Of a stretch of 64,000 nt of DNA, positions 52,653 through 62,856 are shown piece by piece (the first letter of the stretch is position 1; each line of letters begins with the position of its first letter). The position numbers and the translations under genes are program-made. The DNA comes from Fidelibacterota bacterium (GTDB lineage: Bacteria > Fidelibacterota > UBA8477 > JABMPR01). The stretch is taken from contig JAERTG010000023.1 in the NCBI GenBank assembly GCA_016845065.1, forward strand, positions 249,648 to 313,647. Direction: 5' to 3'. A model generated the notes under the pieces. The model saw only the letters and a program-made list of their open reading frames with translations. It was not told the DNA's origin and did not search any database.

Positions 52653-52683
52653 AGTTGGATGGGAAAGGTTTTCCCATCCAACT
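52653..52683 (-). terminator. Terminator hairpin of flagellin gene fliC1, containing the dyad
   Basis: Perfect 14-bp stem AGTTGGATGGGAAA/TTTCCCATCCAACT with a 3-nt loop, starting 17 nt after the fliC1 stop. No long T-run follows, but the stem is the strongest in the window. Its centre, 52662-52674, is GGAAAGGTTTTCC, an exact match to GGAAA-N3-TTTCC seen upstream of other operons. It may thus both end fliC1 and serve as an activator site for fliS; the second role is inference. Confidence 0.7.
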
Positions 52684-52699
52684 ATCATTGTTTCCTCCC

Positions 52700-53521
52700 T
52701 TAACGGAATAGGGAGAGTACAACTTGCGGCGATGAATTTGATTGCGTGAAAGATGAAATAGCAGTCTGTTGAAGGATCTGCAGTTTCATAACTTCCATTT
52801 GCTCCTTAGCAAAATCAGCATCCTCTACTGAGGATCGAATCGCCTCAGTATTCGTTGAAGCTACCGATATAGACTGTTCCTTGGAAGAAAGGCGAACCTT
52901 GTACTCACCAACCGACTGGATTTTACCTGACAATGTATCGATTGCCGTTGATACTGTTGCAATGGCATTGCTGGCACCATTTGCGGTTGACAGGCTGATA
53001 GCGTTAACACTTAATGCAGCCGAATCAGAATCACCAAGTGTTACGGTCAATTCATCTGTACCGCCTTCACCTGTATGAAAGGCTCCTGAGTAAGAGCCAT
53101 CAAGCAGCTTAGCACCATTGAAGGTAGTTTCATCAACAATATCTTCGATTTCTGCAACCAGCGTTGTTACCTGATTGTCAATAGCAGTACGTTGGGTTGT
53201 GGATAACGAGTAATCGGCTGCCTGAGTTGCCTTTTCTTTTACAGTCTGCAGAATATCCATAATATTCTGATAACCACCCTCAGCCACGTTTAACACATTC
53301 TTTGCCTGGCTTACATTCTGTAATGCCACATCCAGACCACGTTTTCTTGTTTCCAAGCTACGCGCTAGCTGGTAACCGGCTGGATCATCTGCTGCTGAGT
53401 TGATCTTTTTGCCTGTTGCCAGACGCATTTGGTGCGTTGCCATTCTATCACTGATTTTAGACAGTGAATTCATGTTTTGCATGGCTTGAATGTTCGTAGC
53501 GATCCTGGTTAGTTCGCTCAT
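52700..53521 (-). CDS. fliC1: Flagellin 1
   Basis: 273 residues, a minimal flagellin with little or no variable D2/D3. N-terminal ATNIQAMQNMNSLSKISDRMATHQMRLATGKKINSAADDPAGYQ (cited: RLATGKKINSAADDPAGYQ) and C-terminal VEDADFAKEQMEVMKLQILQQTAIS are standard. It is closely similar to flagellin 2 (54395-55216), so a gene duplication is evident. RBS AAGGAGGT; sigma-28-like promoter about 120 bp upstream. Gene numbers are arbitrary. Confidence 0.95.
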   Translation of the reverse strand: MSELTRIATNIQAMQNMNSLSKISDRMATHQMRLATGKKINSAADDPAGYQLARSLETRKRGLDVALQNVSQAKNVLNVAEGGYQNIMDILQTVKEKATQAADYSLSTTQRTAIDNQVTTLVAEIEDIVDETTFNGAKLLDGSYSGAFHTGEGGTDELTVTLGDSDSAALSVNAISLSTANGASNAIATVSTAIDTLSGKIQSVGEYKVRLSSKEQSISVASTNTEAIRSSVEDADFAKEQMEVMKLQILQQTAISSFTQSNSSPQVVLSLFR

Positions 53522-53639
53522 TTTGAACCTCCTTGTTTAGAGATGGGCATCCTTGCCCACATTGACGGTGTTAATGATACGGCTTGAGGGTCCGTCATTT
53601 CCTATTCCAAACCGTTTGTTAAAAAGCCTTACACAAGCA

Positions 53640-53666
53640 ATATCGTCCAATAAATGGAATCCATAA
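53640..53666 (-). promoter_or_regulatory. Sigma-28-like promoter for flagellin 1
   Basis: Minus strand: TTATGGAT, 11 bp, GACGATAT. It matches four of eight -35 and six of eight -10 consensus bases (TAAAGTTT-N11-GCCGATAA). The leader would be about 110-120 nt, the same as for flagellin 2, which supports it. Confidence 0.5.
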
Positions 53667-54085
53667 TTTTTTGCGTATTTCAGGCGATTTGGAATTTCAG
53701 GCTTAAAAGATTTGGTTGAAATGAATGAGATATAGCAAAATCCAGCAATTATTTATAGTTATTCACTAGATTTGATTAAATCAATAAGTGATGGGCAATC
53801 TATAAATGCCTTCCTGATTTACTTTTTACTAATTTTCAGCAGCAGACCTAAATAATGGGCTCAATTCTTAAGTTGTGAGGTGGTTTGATCGGTTCATGGG
53901 TCTACTTTCATCTTCATCATCCTCACAATCGTTTCGCTCCCCCGTGGACTTAACCGACAATCATAATCGAGCTAGTCATCAATGAATTAAAGCGAGTATA
54001 AAGCCAACGAACACTATGACTGCTGCCTACCCAGAATTCTGAATTCAAGAAGCCAACCGGTTGGAAAAGATTCTTTATGGGTATG

Positions 54086-54115
54086 AAGAGCCCTCGATAT
54101 TAATCAAAGGCTCTT
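54086..54115 (-). terminator. Hairpin after the HTH gene
   Basis: AAGAGCC and GGCTCTT arms with a 16-nt loop, 21 nt beyond the HTH stop codon. No T-run follows on the minus strand, though one of T-rich character follows on the plus strand. A weak terminator is possible. Confidence 0.4.
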
Positions 54116-54135
54116 TGCTTTTGAATTGGTAGGAA

Positions 54136-54330
54136 TTACCCATTAATTGCCTTCATTTTCTCTTCAAGCACGGCATCGAATAATTTGTCGAGGTGATCCT
54201 TTTTAACCTTCCATTGCCCACCCAATTTTAAGCCAGGAATTTTTCCATCCTGTACGAGGCGATAAACGGTCTGTTCTTTAATTTTCAAGTAACTTGACAC
54301 ATCTTTAATGCTCATAAAAGTATCTGGCAT
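54136..54330 (-). CDS. Excisionase-family helix-turn-helix protein between the flagellins
   Basis: 64 residues. The pattern FMSIKDVSSYLKIKEQTVYRLVQDGKIPGLKLGGQWKVKKDHLDKLF (cited: IKDVSSYLKIKEQTVYRLV, then GGQWKVKKDHLDK) is that of the HTH_17/Xis-like MerR-type winged domain. Such proteins often bind DNA near their own operon. The ATG follows AAGGAG. Its position between two flagellin genes, 64 bp after flagellin 2, suggests local control of flagellin expression, but no target site has been identified. No integrase is nearby. Confidence 0.8.
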   Translation of the reverse strand: MPDTFMSIKDVSSYLKIKEQTVYRLVQDGKIPGLKLGGQWKVKKDHLDKLFDAVLEEKMKAING

Positions 54331-54394
54331 GATCTACTCCTTTACATTGACACGATATGGGGGCAAACATCAGAGCTCCCCAATCTGGGATAAT

Positions 54395-55216
54395 TTATCT
54401 GAACAGCGAGAGGACAACCTGGGGCGCTGCATTCGCTTGAACTAAGGATGAAACCGCAGTCTGCTGAAGTATTTGCAATTTCATCACTTCCATCTGCTCT
54501 TTAGCAAAATCAGCATCCTCGATAACGCTCCGAGTTGCTTCCGTGTTTGTAACAGCCACTGAGAGGGTTCTTTCCTTAGTGGACAAGCGAATTTTATATT
54601 CACCAGCATCCTGAATACGATTGGACAGGGTATTGATTGCTGAAGATAGAGTTGCAATGGCGGAACTCGCTCCATTTGCTGTTGCCAATGAGAGAGAATC
54701 CACGCCCAAAGCTGCTGAATCAGCATTACCCAGTGAGATAAGTAATTGATCTGAGCCTGCTTCACCAGTATGGAATGCTCCTTGGTAAGTCCCATCAAGC
54801 AGACTAGCACCATTGAATGTAGTTTCCGAAACTATATCCTCAATTTCTTCTATCAGAGTTTCAGCTTGAGCATTGATGGAATGTCGTTGAGTACTGGATA
54901 ATGTGTAGTCAGCAGCCTGAGTTGCTTTTTCCTTAATGGTTTGCAAAATATCCATAATGTTCTGATAACCACCCTCACCAACATTCATGACATTCTTAGC
55001 CTGACTAACATTTTGAAGTGCTGCATCCAAACCCCTACGTCGGGTTTCTAGACTTTTAGCCAACTGATACCCTGCTGGATCCTCTGCGGCTGAATTTATC
55101 TTTTTCCCTGTTGCCAAGCGTAGTTGATGCATTCCCATTCTATCATTGATTCTACTCAATGAATTCATTGATTGCATGGCTTGTATGTTTGAGGCAATTT
55201 TCATCAGGTCACTCAT
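54395..55216 (-). CDS. fliC2: Flagellin 2
   Basis: 273 residues, the same length as flagellin 1 and highly similar throughout, including RLATGKKINSAAEDPAGYQ and VIEDADFAKEQMEVMKLQIL. Differences are scattered and not confined to the surface-exposed middle. The leader has two hairpins and an AAGGAG site. The sigma-28 promoter at 55345-55371 has better -35 bases than that of flagellin 1. It may be the first or major filament subunit. Confidence 0.95.
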   Translation of the reverse strand: MSDLMKIASNIQAMQSMNSLSRINDRMGMHQLRLATGKKINSAAEDPAGYQLAKSLETRRRGLDAALQNVSQAKNVMNVGEGGYQNIMDILQTIKEKATQAADYTLSSTQRHSINAQAETLIEEIEDIVSETTFNGASLLDGTYQGAFHTGEAGSDQLLISLGNADSAALGVDSLSLATANGASSAIATLSSAINTLSNRIQDAGEYKIRLSTKERTLSVAVTNTEATRSVIEDADFAKEQMEVMKLQILQQTAVSSLVQANAAPQVVLSLFR

Positions 55217-55279
55217 TTTGCGACTCCTTGTCTGAATGATGACTTCATTGTCATCTCTAATAGTTTTACTCTTTCAAGT

Positions 55280-55299
55280 GGGTTGATTGCTTTCAACCC
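55280..55299 (-). other. Hairpin in the flagellin 2 leader
   Basis: Perfect 7-bp stem GGGTTGA/TCAACCC with a 6-nt loop, 64 bp before the ATG. A second stem lies at 55238-55255. The structures lie within the predicted leader and could stabilise the messenger or affect translation. Confidence 0.45.
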
Positions 55300-55344
55300 T
55301 TCCCTTATTCAATAAATTTCAATAAACTTCGGTACTCATTATTA

Positions 55345-55371
55345 CTATCGTGCCGTTTTCCACATTCTTTA
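55345..55371 (-). promoter_or_regulatory. Sigma-28 promoter for flagellin 2
   Basis: Minus strand: TAAAGAAT, 11 bp, CACGATAG. Spacing is exact and the TAAAG and CGATA cores match the FliA consensus. The start would be about 120 nt upstream of the ATG. Confidence 0.65.
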
Positions 55372-55636
55372 ATCATTTTTAATATCTTTCAGTAAAAGCT
55401 GATAATTTTCATTAAAAATCAAGTCAACTTATGGAATGGCGATGTGATCATTCAGACTCCGGTCATAGGCTCTCCCCTACGAACTAACCGCAACAAATCG
55501 CCAGGACTGGCTTCATACACTTCTTAAGGACGATTTTGCAATGTGTGGAAAATTGATAAAAATAAATTTAGCGCTTACTATTTACACAAATGCCATATAT
55601 TTTATTTTAAATTCAAAATAGATACGAGGCACCAAA

Positions 55637-56092
55637 ATGGATTCAATGATTCTTGTTATCAGTGTACTAATAATCATCATATTGCTTATAGTTGTTTATT
55701 TATTAATCTTTCAAAAAAAATCAAAAGTCAAAACTCCGAAAAGAAGTGTCTCTCATAGAGCTGTAAACGAAATCAACCCTGAATATATTACAAATAAGAT
55801 CTCAAAGGTTGCACCTTCAGAATTGCAATCTGTAAAGCAAGAATTCATTGGCCAGAGAGTAGAAGTGAGAACCTTTATGAATAGTAAAAAAGCATCGAGG
55901 CGTGGTGATACATACAGGGAAGTAGTATTGGACTACGAGGACAAACCCAATATCCATATCCTTGGTGAAATAAATATGGATGATTACGAGGATCAATCAT
56001 GGATGACACGTGGAGGCAAATTGCTTGTAACGGGAGTTATTAGCGAAATCCATGATAGAGAAATAGTGCTGGACGATCTCAAGATTTTATAA
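55637..56092 (+). CDS. Uncharacterised membrane-anchored small protein
   Basis: 151 residues. An N-terminal membrane helix (MILVISVLIIIILLIVVYLL) is followed by a basic linker and a C-terminal region of about 80 residues with beta-type alternation (VVLDYEDKPNIHILGEINMD; KLLVTGVISEIHDREIVLDD), which may be an OB-like fold. The RBS is GAGG. No family recognised. It is on the plus strand, opposite to the flagellar genes, and its link to motility is uncertain. Confidence 0.68.
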   Translation: MDSMILVISVLIIIILLIVVYLLIFQKKSKVKTPKRSVSHRAVNEINPEYITNKISKVAPSELQSVKQEFIGQRVEVRTFMNSKKASRRGDTYREVVLDYEDKPNIHILGEINMDDYEDQSWMTRGGKLLVTGVISEIHDREIVLDDLKIL

Positions 56093-56308
56093 GCATTCAT
56101 TCGCATAGAAATAGTGGGATTACATCTAAAAATAATACCTATGCAAAACAGATAAGTCACTCCATATCACAGACTGCACCCTTTGTCCTGTTGAAATTGT
56201 ATTCCATTGTTTCTTGCATTATTTAATGATTTAGGTTTATGGCTTATCGCTTTTAAACCCTATTATAAAAATTAGTCCAACTACAAAAACTTCATGGGAG
56301 ATTAAAAG

Positions 56309-59300
56309 ATGAATGATGTAATGATCGTCATGAAGAGCTGGGTTCGTCCGAAACGTTCCATATTTCTAACCGGTCTGTTGCTACTATCATTTTTCTGGAT
56401 AAGCCACGTCAATTTTTTGCTTTTTCATAGTGTAGCCGAAGTATTATCCATCGCCATTGCTATAAGTGTTTTCCTACTGATGTGGAATTCTCGCAAGTTC
56501 CTGCAAGACAACGATATGCTAAATCTTGGGATCGCATTTTTATTCGTAGGAATCCTGGACAGTTTACACATGCTGGTCTATCAAGGGATGGGAGTTTTTA
56601 GCTTCCAATTCACAGCCAACTATGCAACCCAGGTATGGATTGCAGCCCGGCTCATCGAGAGTACTGCTTTACTCTTATTTACTTCTAAATACCTAAGTTC
56701 CATTAAAGCTTGGCATATTTTCTGGAGTTATGCTTTTATAACTATCGGATTAATCGCCAGCATTTTTGTGTGGCATATTTTTCCAACCTGCTATATCGAG
56801 GGAGACGGTCTTACTCTATTTTTAAAGATTGCTGAATATTTTATTATACTGCTAATTGCAGTAGCCATTTTCAAGATTTCTCGTCATCCCCAGCAATACG
56901 ACAAAACTGTCTATCGACTCCTGGTAGCCGCTATGCTTATGACCATAGCGAGTGAGATAGTATTTACGATCTATACTGGACTTTTTGGTTTGTTGAATGT
57001 GCTGGGTCACAGTTTTAAATTCTTGTCTTTTGTCTTGATTTATAACGCACTGATTCGAACCTCTTTAGCCAGACCTTATGCCACTATCTTCCGTGAACTC
57101 GAAAATGAAAAACGTGTTGTAGAGGAGTCAGAGAGTCAACTCTCAAGACTTATCCAAAATCTGCCAGGGGTAGTTTATCATTGTAGTTTTGATGCTGACC
57201 GCTCTATGATATTCCTTAGTGATGAGGTTTATAACTTGACAGGATATACGGTAGAGGATTTATTGCTAAATCGTACCATCGCTTACGGCAATATAATTCA
57301 TCCTGATGATAAAGAGCATGTCCGGGAACATACCCAAAAAGCGATTGAGCAGAACGAGCCTTTCATTTTGGAGTATCGAATTATAACGGCAAAGGGTCAG
57401 ATAAAATACCTCTGGGAAAAAGGAAGAGCGGTTACGGAAGGCACTTCAAAAATATTTCTTGAGGGATTTATTTCAGACGTCACTCATATTAAACATTCAG
57501 CTCTCGACTTAGTTCAAGCACAGAAACAATATCACACTCTCTTTAAGCATTCACCTAATCCAATCTTGATTCATGATGGTGAGACCATTCTCGATGCTAA
57601 CCCTGCGACATTTGCCGCACTTGGCTTAACTAACAAAAATGACCTTATCGGGAAGAATCCACTCACCATTGTACATCCAGAAGATCGAGATAGAGCATTA
57701 CTTCGTGTTAAAACACTTATGTCCGACGAGTCACCCATGGAACCTGCTGAATTCAGAATTTTAATATCGTCAAATTCCGAACGCATCGTTTTAGCTACTC
57801 CAGTGCGGATTAACTATAAAGCCAAGCAGGCCATCATGATCACCTATCATGATATTACCGACAGTAAAAAGGCAGAGGAAAGACTCAGGGATTCCGAGGA
57901 TCGATTCCGCACACTATTTGAGAAGGCTCCCATCCCATATCAATCCCTGGATGAGGCCGGTAACTTAGTTGAAATAAATGAAACATTTCTTGAGCTTTTA
58001 GGATATGAGCGGGATGAAATTTTGGGGAGTAATTTTTCTGAATTATTAGATTCAAAGGGTAGGCAAACTTTTAAAACAAATTTTCCAAAATTTAAAGCCC
58101 GCGGATTCGTAAAAGATGTCTCCTTCAGGTTGAAAAAGAAAGATGGCAATTATATTGATATCCTGCTTGATGGAAAAACAGGTCATTATTCTGATGGCTC
58201 CTTTAAACAGACCCACTGCGTTTTTATAGATATTTCTGAACGAAAAAGACTTGAAGAAGAGAATAAAATAATAGAGCGGCAACTTCGTCGATCCCAAAGA
58301 CTGGAGGCAGTAGGAACCATGGTGGGAGGAATTTCCCACGAATTAAATAATGTTTTTCAGAGTATGCTTTTATATGGTGGGTTGGTTGAGTCTGAACTAC
58401 CAAATGATGGTAAAGTGATAACTCATTTTCGACAATTACTTAAGCAAGGTGAGCGCGCCAAAGATATTGTGAAACAGATTTTAACTTTCAGTCGAAATAC
58501 GAATGTTGAAATGAAGCCTCAAGCTATTCAGAAATTGATAATAGAATCATTGGTCCTCGAGCAAGCATCTCTTCCTGCAAACATAAAGATCATTCAAAAT
58601 ATTGATCCAAATTGTGGTATGATATTGTGTGACAATACCCAGATACACCAGATCATGCTCAATCTATGTAACAATGCAGGCTATGCTATGAGGAGTGAAG
58701 GAGGTATTTTAACTGTTAGCCTGCTCCAAATCTCCGCTGTGCTCGTAGAAGGGCAACCTGAAGTCCAAGTTGTGGAATTGAAAGTTGGAGACAATGGAGA
58801 TGGCATGGAAGATGAGACAATTGAAAAAATCTTTGACCCCTTCTTTACGACCAAGGATATAGGTAGTGGCACTGGGTTGGGTCTGTCGGTGATTCATGGT
58901 ATCGTGAAAATGATGGAGGGGCAGATAACTGTTCAGAGTCAGGTAGATCAAGGGACGACATTCCGATTGCTCTTCCCTGTTATAGACGAAGCAGAGGAGC
59001 AGATTAAGATTCTTGATTCCACTTCTGCAGCGGGTCCAAGTAAATCCATCTTACTTGTTGACGATGACGATAATATCAGAAAGGTGACTGGCGCAATTCT
59101 CATCAGCAAAGGTTTTAAAGTTGAAGAGGCTTCAGACGGGCTGGAAGCTCTGTCACTCTTTAAATCAAATCCTGAAAGACATAACCTCATTGTGACTGAT
59201 TTGTCGATGCCAAAAATGACGGGAACAGAGTTGGCGGCCGAAATTAGAAAATTAAATCCCAGCATTCCAATTATTCTATCTACTGGACACCTCGGAACGG

Positions 59301-59395
59301 GCGAGCAAGACGAATTTAGAGAATCTGGGATTAGTGGTAGCATTAAAAAGCCCTGGACAATTGACCAGCTAATTGCGAAGATCAACGATTTATAA
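56309..59395 (+). CDS. MASE3-PAS hybrid histidine kinase
   Basis: 1028 residues. The N-terminal part (to about 260) has several membrane helices with the MASE3 pattern ([55 protein letters not shown]). About three PAS domains follow (residues roughly 275-395, 400-520, 525-645), then HisKA with [20 protein letters not shown], a HATPase domain ([31 protein letters not shown]) and a receiver ([32 protein letters not shown]). The core is paralogous to the minus-strand kinase at 37492, in which the receiver is lost. RBS GGGAG. Ligand unknown. Confidence 0.92.
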   Translation: MNDVMIVMKSWVRPKRSIFLTGLLLLSFFWISHVNFLLFHSVAEVLSIAIAISVFLLMWNSRKFLQDNDMLNLGIAFLFVGILDSLHMLVYQGMGVFSFQFTANYATQVWIAARLIESTALLLFTSKYLSSIKAWHIFWSYAFITIGLIASIFVWHIFPTCYIEGDGLTLFLKIAEYFIILLIAVAIFKISRHPQQYDKTVYRLLVAAMLMTIASEIVFTIYTGLFGLLNVLGHSFKFLSFVLIYNALIRTSLARPYATIFRELENEKRVVEESESQLSRLIQNLPGVVYHCSFDADRSMIFLSDEVYNLTGYTVEDLLLNRTIAYGNIIHPDDKEHVREHTQKAIEQNEPFILEYRIITAKGQIKYLWEKGRAVTEGTSKIFLEGFISDVTHIKHSALDLVQAQKQYHTLFKHSPNPILIHDGETILDANPATFAALGLTNKNDLIGKNPLTIVHPEDRDRALLRVKTLMSDESPMEPAEFRILISSNSERIVLATPVRINYKAKQAIMITYHDITDSKKAEERLRDSEDRFRTLFEKAPIPYQSLDEAGNLVEINETFLELLGYERDEILGSNFSELLDSKGRQTFKTNFPKFKARGFVKDVSFRLKKKDGNYIDILLDGKTGHYSDGSFKQTHCVFIDISERKRLEEENKIIERQLRRSQRLEAVGTMVGGISHELNNVFQSMLLYGGLVESELPNDGKVITHFRQLLKQGERAKDIVKQILTFSRNTNVEMKPQAIQKLIIESLVLEQASLPANIKIIQNIDPNCGMILCDNTQIHQIMLNLCNNAGYAMRSEGGILTVSLLQISAVLVEGQPEVQVVELKVGDNGDGMEDETIEKIFDPFFTTKDIGSGTGLGLSVIHGIVKMMEGQITVQSQVDQGTTFRLLFPVIDEAEEQIKILDSTSAAGPSKSILLVDDDDNIRKVTGAILISKGFKVEEASDGLEALSLFKSNPERHNLIVTDLSMPKMTGTELAAEIRKLNPSIPIILSTGHLGTGEQDEFRESGISGSIKKPWTIDQLIAKINDL

Positions 59396-59508
59396 TTCTA
59401 AATAATGTACACTCGGCACTTTAATGCGAGGTCGCCGATCATTTGGTTCAAAAGAGGTCTGGTGATTTACACTGAATTGATTTTTAATTCGATAGAGTGA
59501 TTGCTTGA

Positions 59509-60570
<1,062 letters not shown>

Positions 60571-60608
60571 TCACGTAAATAGGAGATCCTGATATTCTGG
60601 AGCACGAT

Positions 60609-61070
60609 TCAATCCTCCATATGCAGGTACAAGATCACTGGGTATTCATCCACAATAAATCCTAAAGATCCCTCTTTTTTAAGCCAAACTGACCATTCTT
60701 GAGAATTGATGTTTTTGATTTCTGGTACGGATAAATCGAAAACCAGATTTTTGCTTTCCAAATCAGTTAGTAAGCGACCACAAATAATATTGATCATCTC
60801 TCTTAAGGCATCTCCGGCAAGCTCATTTACCTGCTCGTCGTCTGGATCAACCCCCAACACATTAGCAGCTATTTCCGGGCACATGTCATCGGAAACTATC
60901 AACATAATTTCCCCTGTCCGGGCACCATCAAAGCTAATATGCGCTTGAGTGTGCTCATTTCCATTGACTTCGAGCCCATCTTTACTAATGGGCTCTCCAA
61001 ACATGAAAGCAAGATTTTCAAAGACATCACAAAATACGTTTTCAATTAATTCGATCCGTTCAGCATCCAT
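60609..61070 (-). CDS. cheX: CheX-like CheY-P phosphatase
   Basis: 153 residues. The region NELAGDALREMINIICGRLL contains the ExxN active-site pattern of the CheC/CheX/FliY family. Other parts (FDGARTGEIMLIVSDDM) agree with the CheX fold. It begins 1 bp after the CheY-like gene upstream, which is a probable substrate. Confidence 0.85.
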   Translation of the reverse strand: MDAERIELIENVFCDVFENLAFMFGEPISKDGLEVNGNEHTQAHISFDGARTGEIMLIVSDDMCPEIAANVLGVDPDDEQVNELAGDALREMINIICGRLLTDLESKNLVFDLSVPEIKNINSQEWSVWLKKEGSLGFIVDEYPVILYLHMED

Positions 61071-61071
61071 T

Positions 61072-61449
61072 TTAATCTCCCATTACCTGTGCAACAACTT
61101 CGCGAATACTTTCTGGTGTGAAGGGCTTGCGAACATAAGCAGCCACTCCCTTTTTTTTGAGTTCGGCGATACGCGTCACACTACCTTCAGTGGAAACGAT
61201 GATGATTGGGATAGTGCTTAACAGACCCTCCTCAGACAATCTCTCCACCATTTCAATCCCACCCATGATGGGCATATTGATATCTGCAAAAATCAAATCA
61301 ATCCATTCGGAGGCTGCAATATCCAAACCTATCTGTCCATTCTCAGCATTAAATATTTGCCCCACATCGATCCCCGCAAGGGTCAATGTTTTCTTGATTA
61401 CCGCTCTTACTACGGCAGAATCGTCGACCACTAGGATGTTGTATGCCAT
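61072..61449 (-). CDS. CheY-like response regulator 2
   Basis: 125 residues, a lone receiver (NILVVDDSAVVRAVIKKTL; DLIFADINMPIMGG; IVSTEGSVTRIAEL; YVRKPFTPES). Less like classic motor CheY than the protein at 48364, and paired with cheX. It may act on adaptation or another target. Confidence 0.9.
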   Translation of the reverse strand: MAYNILVVDDSAVVRAVIKKTLTLAGIDVGQIFNAENGQIGLDIAASEWIDLIFADINMPIMGGIEMVERLSEEGLLSTIPIIIVSTEGSVTRIAELKKKGVAAYVRKPFTPESIREVVAQVMGD

Positions 61450-61461
61450 GATAATTATCTC

Positions 61462-62310
61462 TCAGTTTGTTTCAAATAATTCACTTAATTCACTTACCCT
61501 TTGCATTGTATATACAGCGCAGGTCTCAATAATCTTTATGTTTATTGGAATGATATCCGTTGCTTCTTTCGAAATATTATAAGCCAATCCATCCTGACCA
61601 GTACCAATTCCGCTCATTAACGATATGCTATCTGCAATATGCACGAGATTCAAGACAACTGAATTCTCCTCACAAAGATGGGGAGCATGATGCAAGCGGG
61701 TTACATTGACTAAGCTTTCTGGCAAATTCCACTTTTTCAACAGGAGTGATCCTACTTCGGCGTGATCTATTCCCAGGATCTCTCGCTCTGCCTCATCAAA
61801 GGGAATTTTCTTCTCTTCGACAAGCTTCATGATTGGAACTGTATCAACCTCAATAAATGTACCCAACACCATTTTTCCAATATCATGTAAGAGCCCGGCA
61901 GTAAAAGCATCTTCGGGTACAGGAATATTTAACTGACCAGCCAAATGCTCAGTCGCAATGGCCACTGCGATTGAATGTCTCCATAAACCGCCTGCAGGTA
62001 CTTCATAACCTTTTAGCGGTCTTTGCATAATGGGTCCTATTGCTGCAGTCATGACTAGTTCAGACATGCGTTTTAGACCTAATCTGGAGATTGCCTGTGT
62101 TACTGTATTTACTTGAGTGCGAAACCCAAAATAAGCCGAATTGGCAAGACGTAATATGTTTGTTGTCATACCAGGGTCATACTTTAAGACTTCACTTAAT
62201 TTCCGAAACTCCACATCTGGGTTAGATAATAATTGACGCAATTTCCCGACAACAACAGGCATTGCAGATATACTTCCTAATTGTCCAGTGATGGTCTCGC
62301 GCAGACTCAT
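61462..62310 (-). CDS. HDOD-domain signalling protein
   Basis: 282 residues with a HDOD core: ISAMPVVVGKLRQLLSNPDV near the start, SRLGLKRMSELVMTAAIG, LWRHSIAVAIATEHLAGQL and AGLLHDIGKMVLGTF. The HD pair is present here, but HDOD proteins usually act as scaffolds, not phosphohydrolases. The start overlaps the cheD stop by 4 nt. A role in chemotaxis signalling is suggested by context only. Confidence 0.88.
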   Translation of the reverse strand: MSLRETITGQLGSISAMPVVVGKLRQLLSNPDVEFRKLSEVLKYDPGMTTNILRLANSAYFGFRTQVNTVTQAISRLGLKRMSELVMTAAIGPIMQRPLKGYEVPAGGLWRHSIAVAIATEHLAGQLNIPVPEDAFTAGLLHDIGKMVLGTFIEVDTVPIMKLVEEKKIPFDEAEREILGIDHAEVGSLLLKKWNLPESLVNVTRLHHAPHLCEENSVVLNLVHIADSISLMSGIGTGQDGLAYNISKEATDIIPINIKIIETCAVYTMQRVSELSELFETN

Positions 62311-62783
62311 AGTTCTACCTCTTGGCCTTTGTTTTTGATCGTGGTTTTACCGGTATTCATGTTCAAGATTACCGTCCGTGATTTGGACCCACCAACATCT
62401 TCGGCAGCAATTAGAAGATTGTTTTTCCACAAGATTTTTCTGGTAACAGAATAATTTCGTTCCCCGATTCGAAACATTCGCTTCTTATCCAGGAGACTCG
62501 CCCCGCCGGCAACCTTTACTATCAGACGATCCCGCTTGGCCCCAAGATCGTAGACAGCCTGAAGCATTTTAGTCACGCCAGTATCTACAAACATACAAGG
62601 ATTACTATTTGACTTGTCCGGATACATTTTTGAGAGGGGTAACATACAATGTATGAGGGCTCCGACATGTACAACGGGATCAAATACAGTTACGCCAATA
62701 CATGATCCCAATGAGTACGTAACTAGGATATCTTCCTTTTTATCTGATATATAGAGGTCGGATATGCCAACTGTATGCATCAT
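62307..62783 (-). CDS. cheD: CheD, receptor glutamine deamidase
   Basis: 158 residues from the ATG at 62783; a TTG at 62807 would add eight unlikely residues. CheD motifs: VTYSLGSCIGVTVFDP with the catalytic Cys, ALIHCMLPLSK with the catalytic His, and KVAGGASLL. CheD deamidates receptor glutamines and interacts with CheC/CheX-type proteins; a CheX gene is three genes on. Confidence 0.93.
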   Translation of the reverse strand: MMHTVGISDLYISDKKEDILVTYSLGSCIGVTVFDPVVHVGALIHCMLPLSKMYPDKSNSNPCMFVDTGVTKMLQAVYDLGAKRDRLIVKVAGGASLLDKKRMFRIGERNYSVTRKILWKNNLLIAAEDVGGSKSRTVILNMNTGKTTIKNKGQEVEL

Positions 62784-62856
62784 TTTAGCTTTTTTCCCGC
62801 CATCCAAAGGTCTCTATTCGCAACCAGGATCACCGTTGCTCTGAAGTTGGGATATC

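Larger units (their letters stand above)
53522..54135. other. Region between fliC1 and the HTH gene
   Basis: 614 bp without a convincing gene. It carries the fliC1 leader with a TGGGCA/TGCCCA hairpin (53544-53559) and the paired segments TGACGG/CCGTCA (53563-53597). A sigma-28-like promoter lies at 53640-53666, and a hairpin (54086-54115) after the HTH gene. The remaining 300 bp show no recognised feature. Confidence 0.5.
55217..55636. other. Divergent region between flagellin 2 and the plus-strand gene
   Basis: 420 bp. The left part is the flagellin leader with hairpins GATGAC/GTCATC (55238-55255) and GGGTTGA/TCAACCC (55280-55299), and then the sigma-28 promoter. The right part must contain the promoter of the plus-strand gene at 55637; I could not name one. 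Confidence 0.55.

Noticed and set aside
54136..54330. Evidence for a mobile element because of an excisionase-like gene
   Set aside because: No integrase, attachment-like repeats or other phage genes are present; HTH_17 proteins are often ordinary regulators.
55591..55606. TGGCAT on the minus strand near 55591 as another promoter
   Set aside because: No TTG or GC at the proper spacing, and it lies in front of no minus-strand gene start at a sensible distance.
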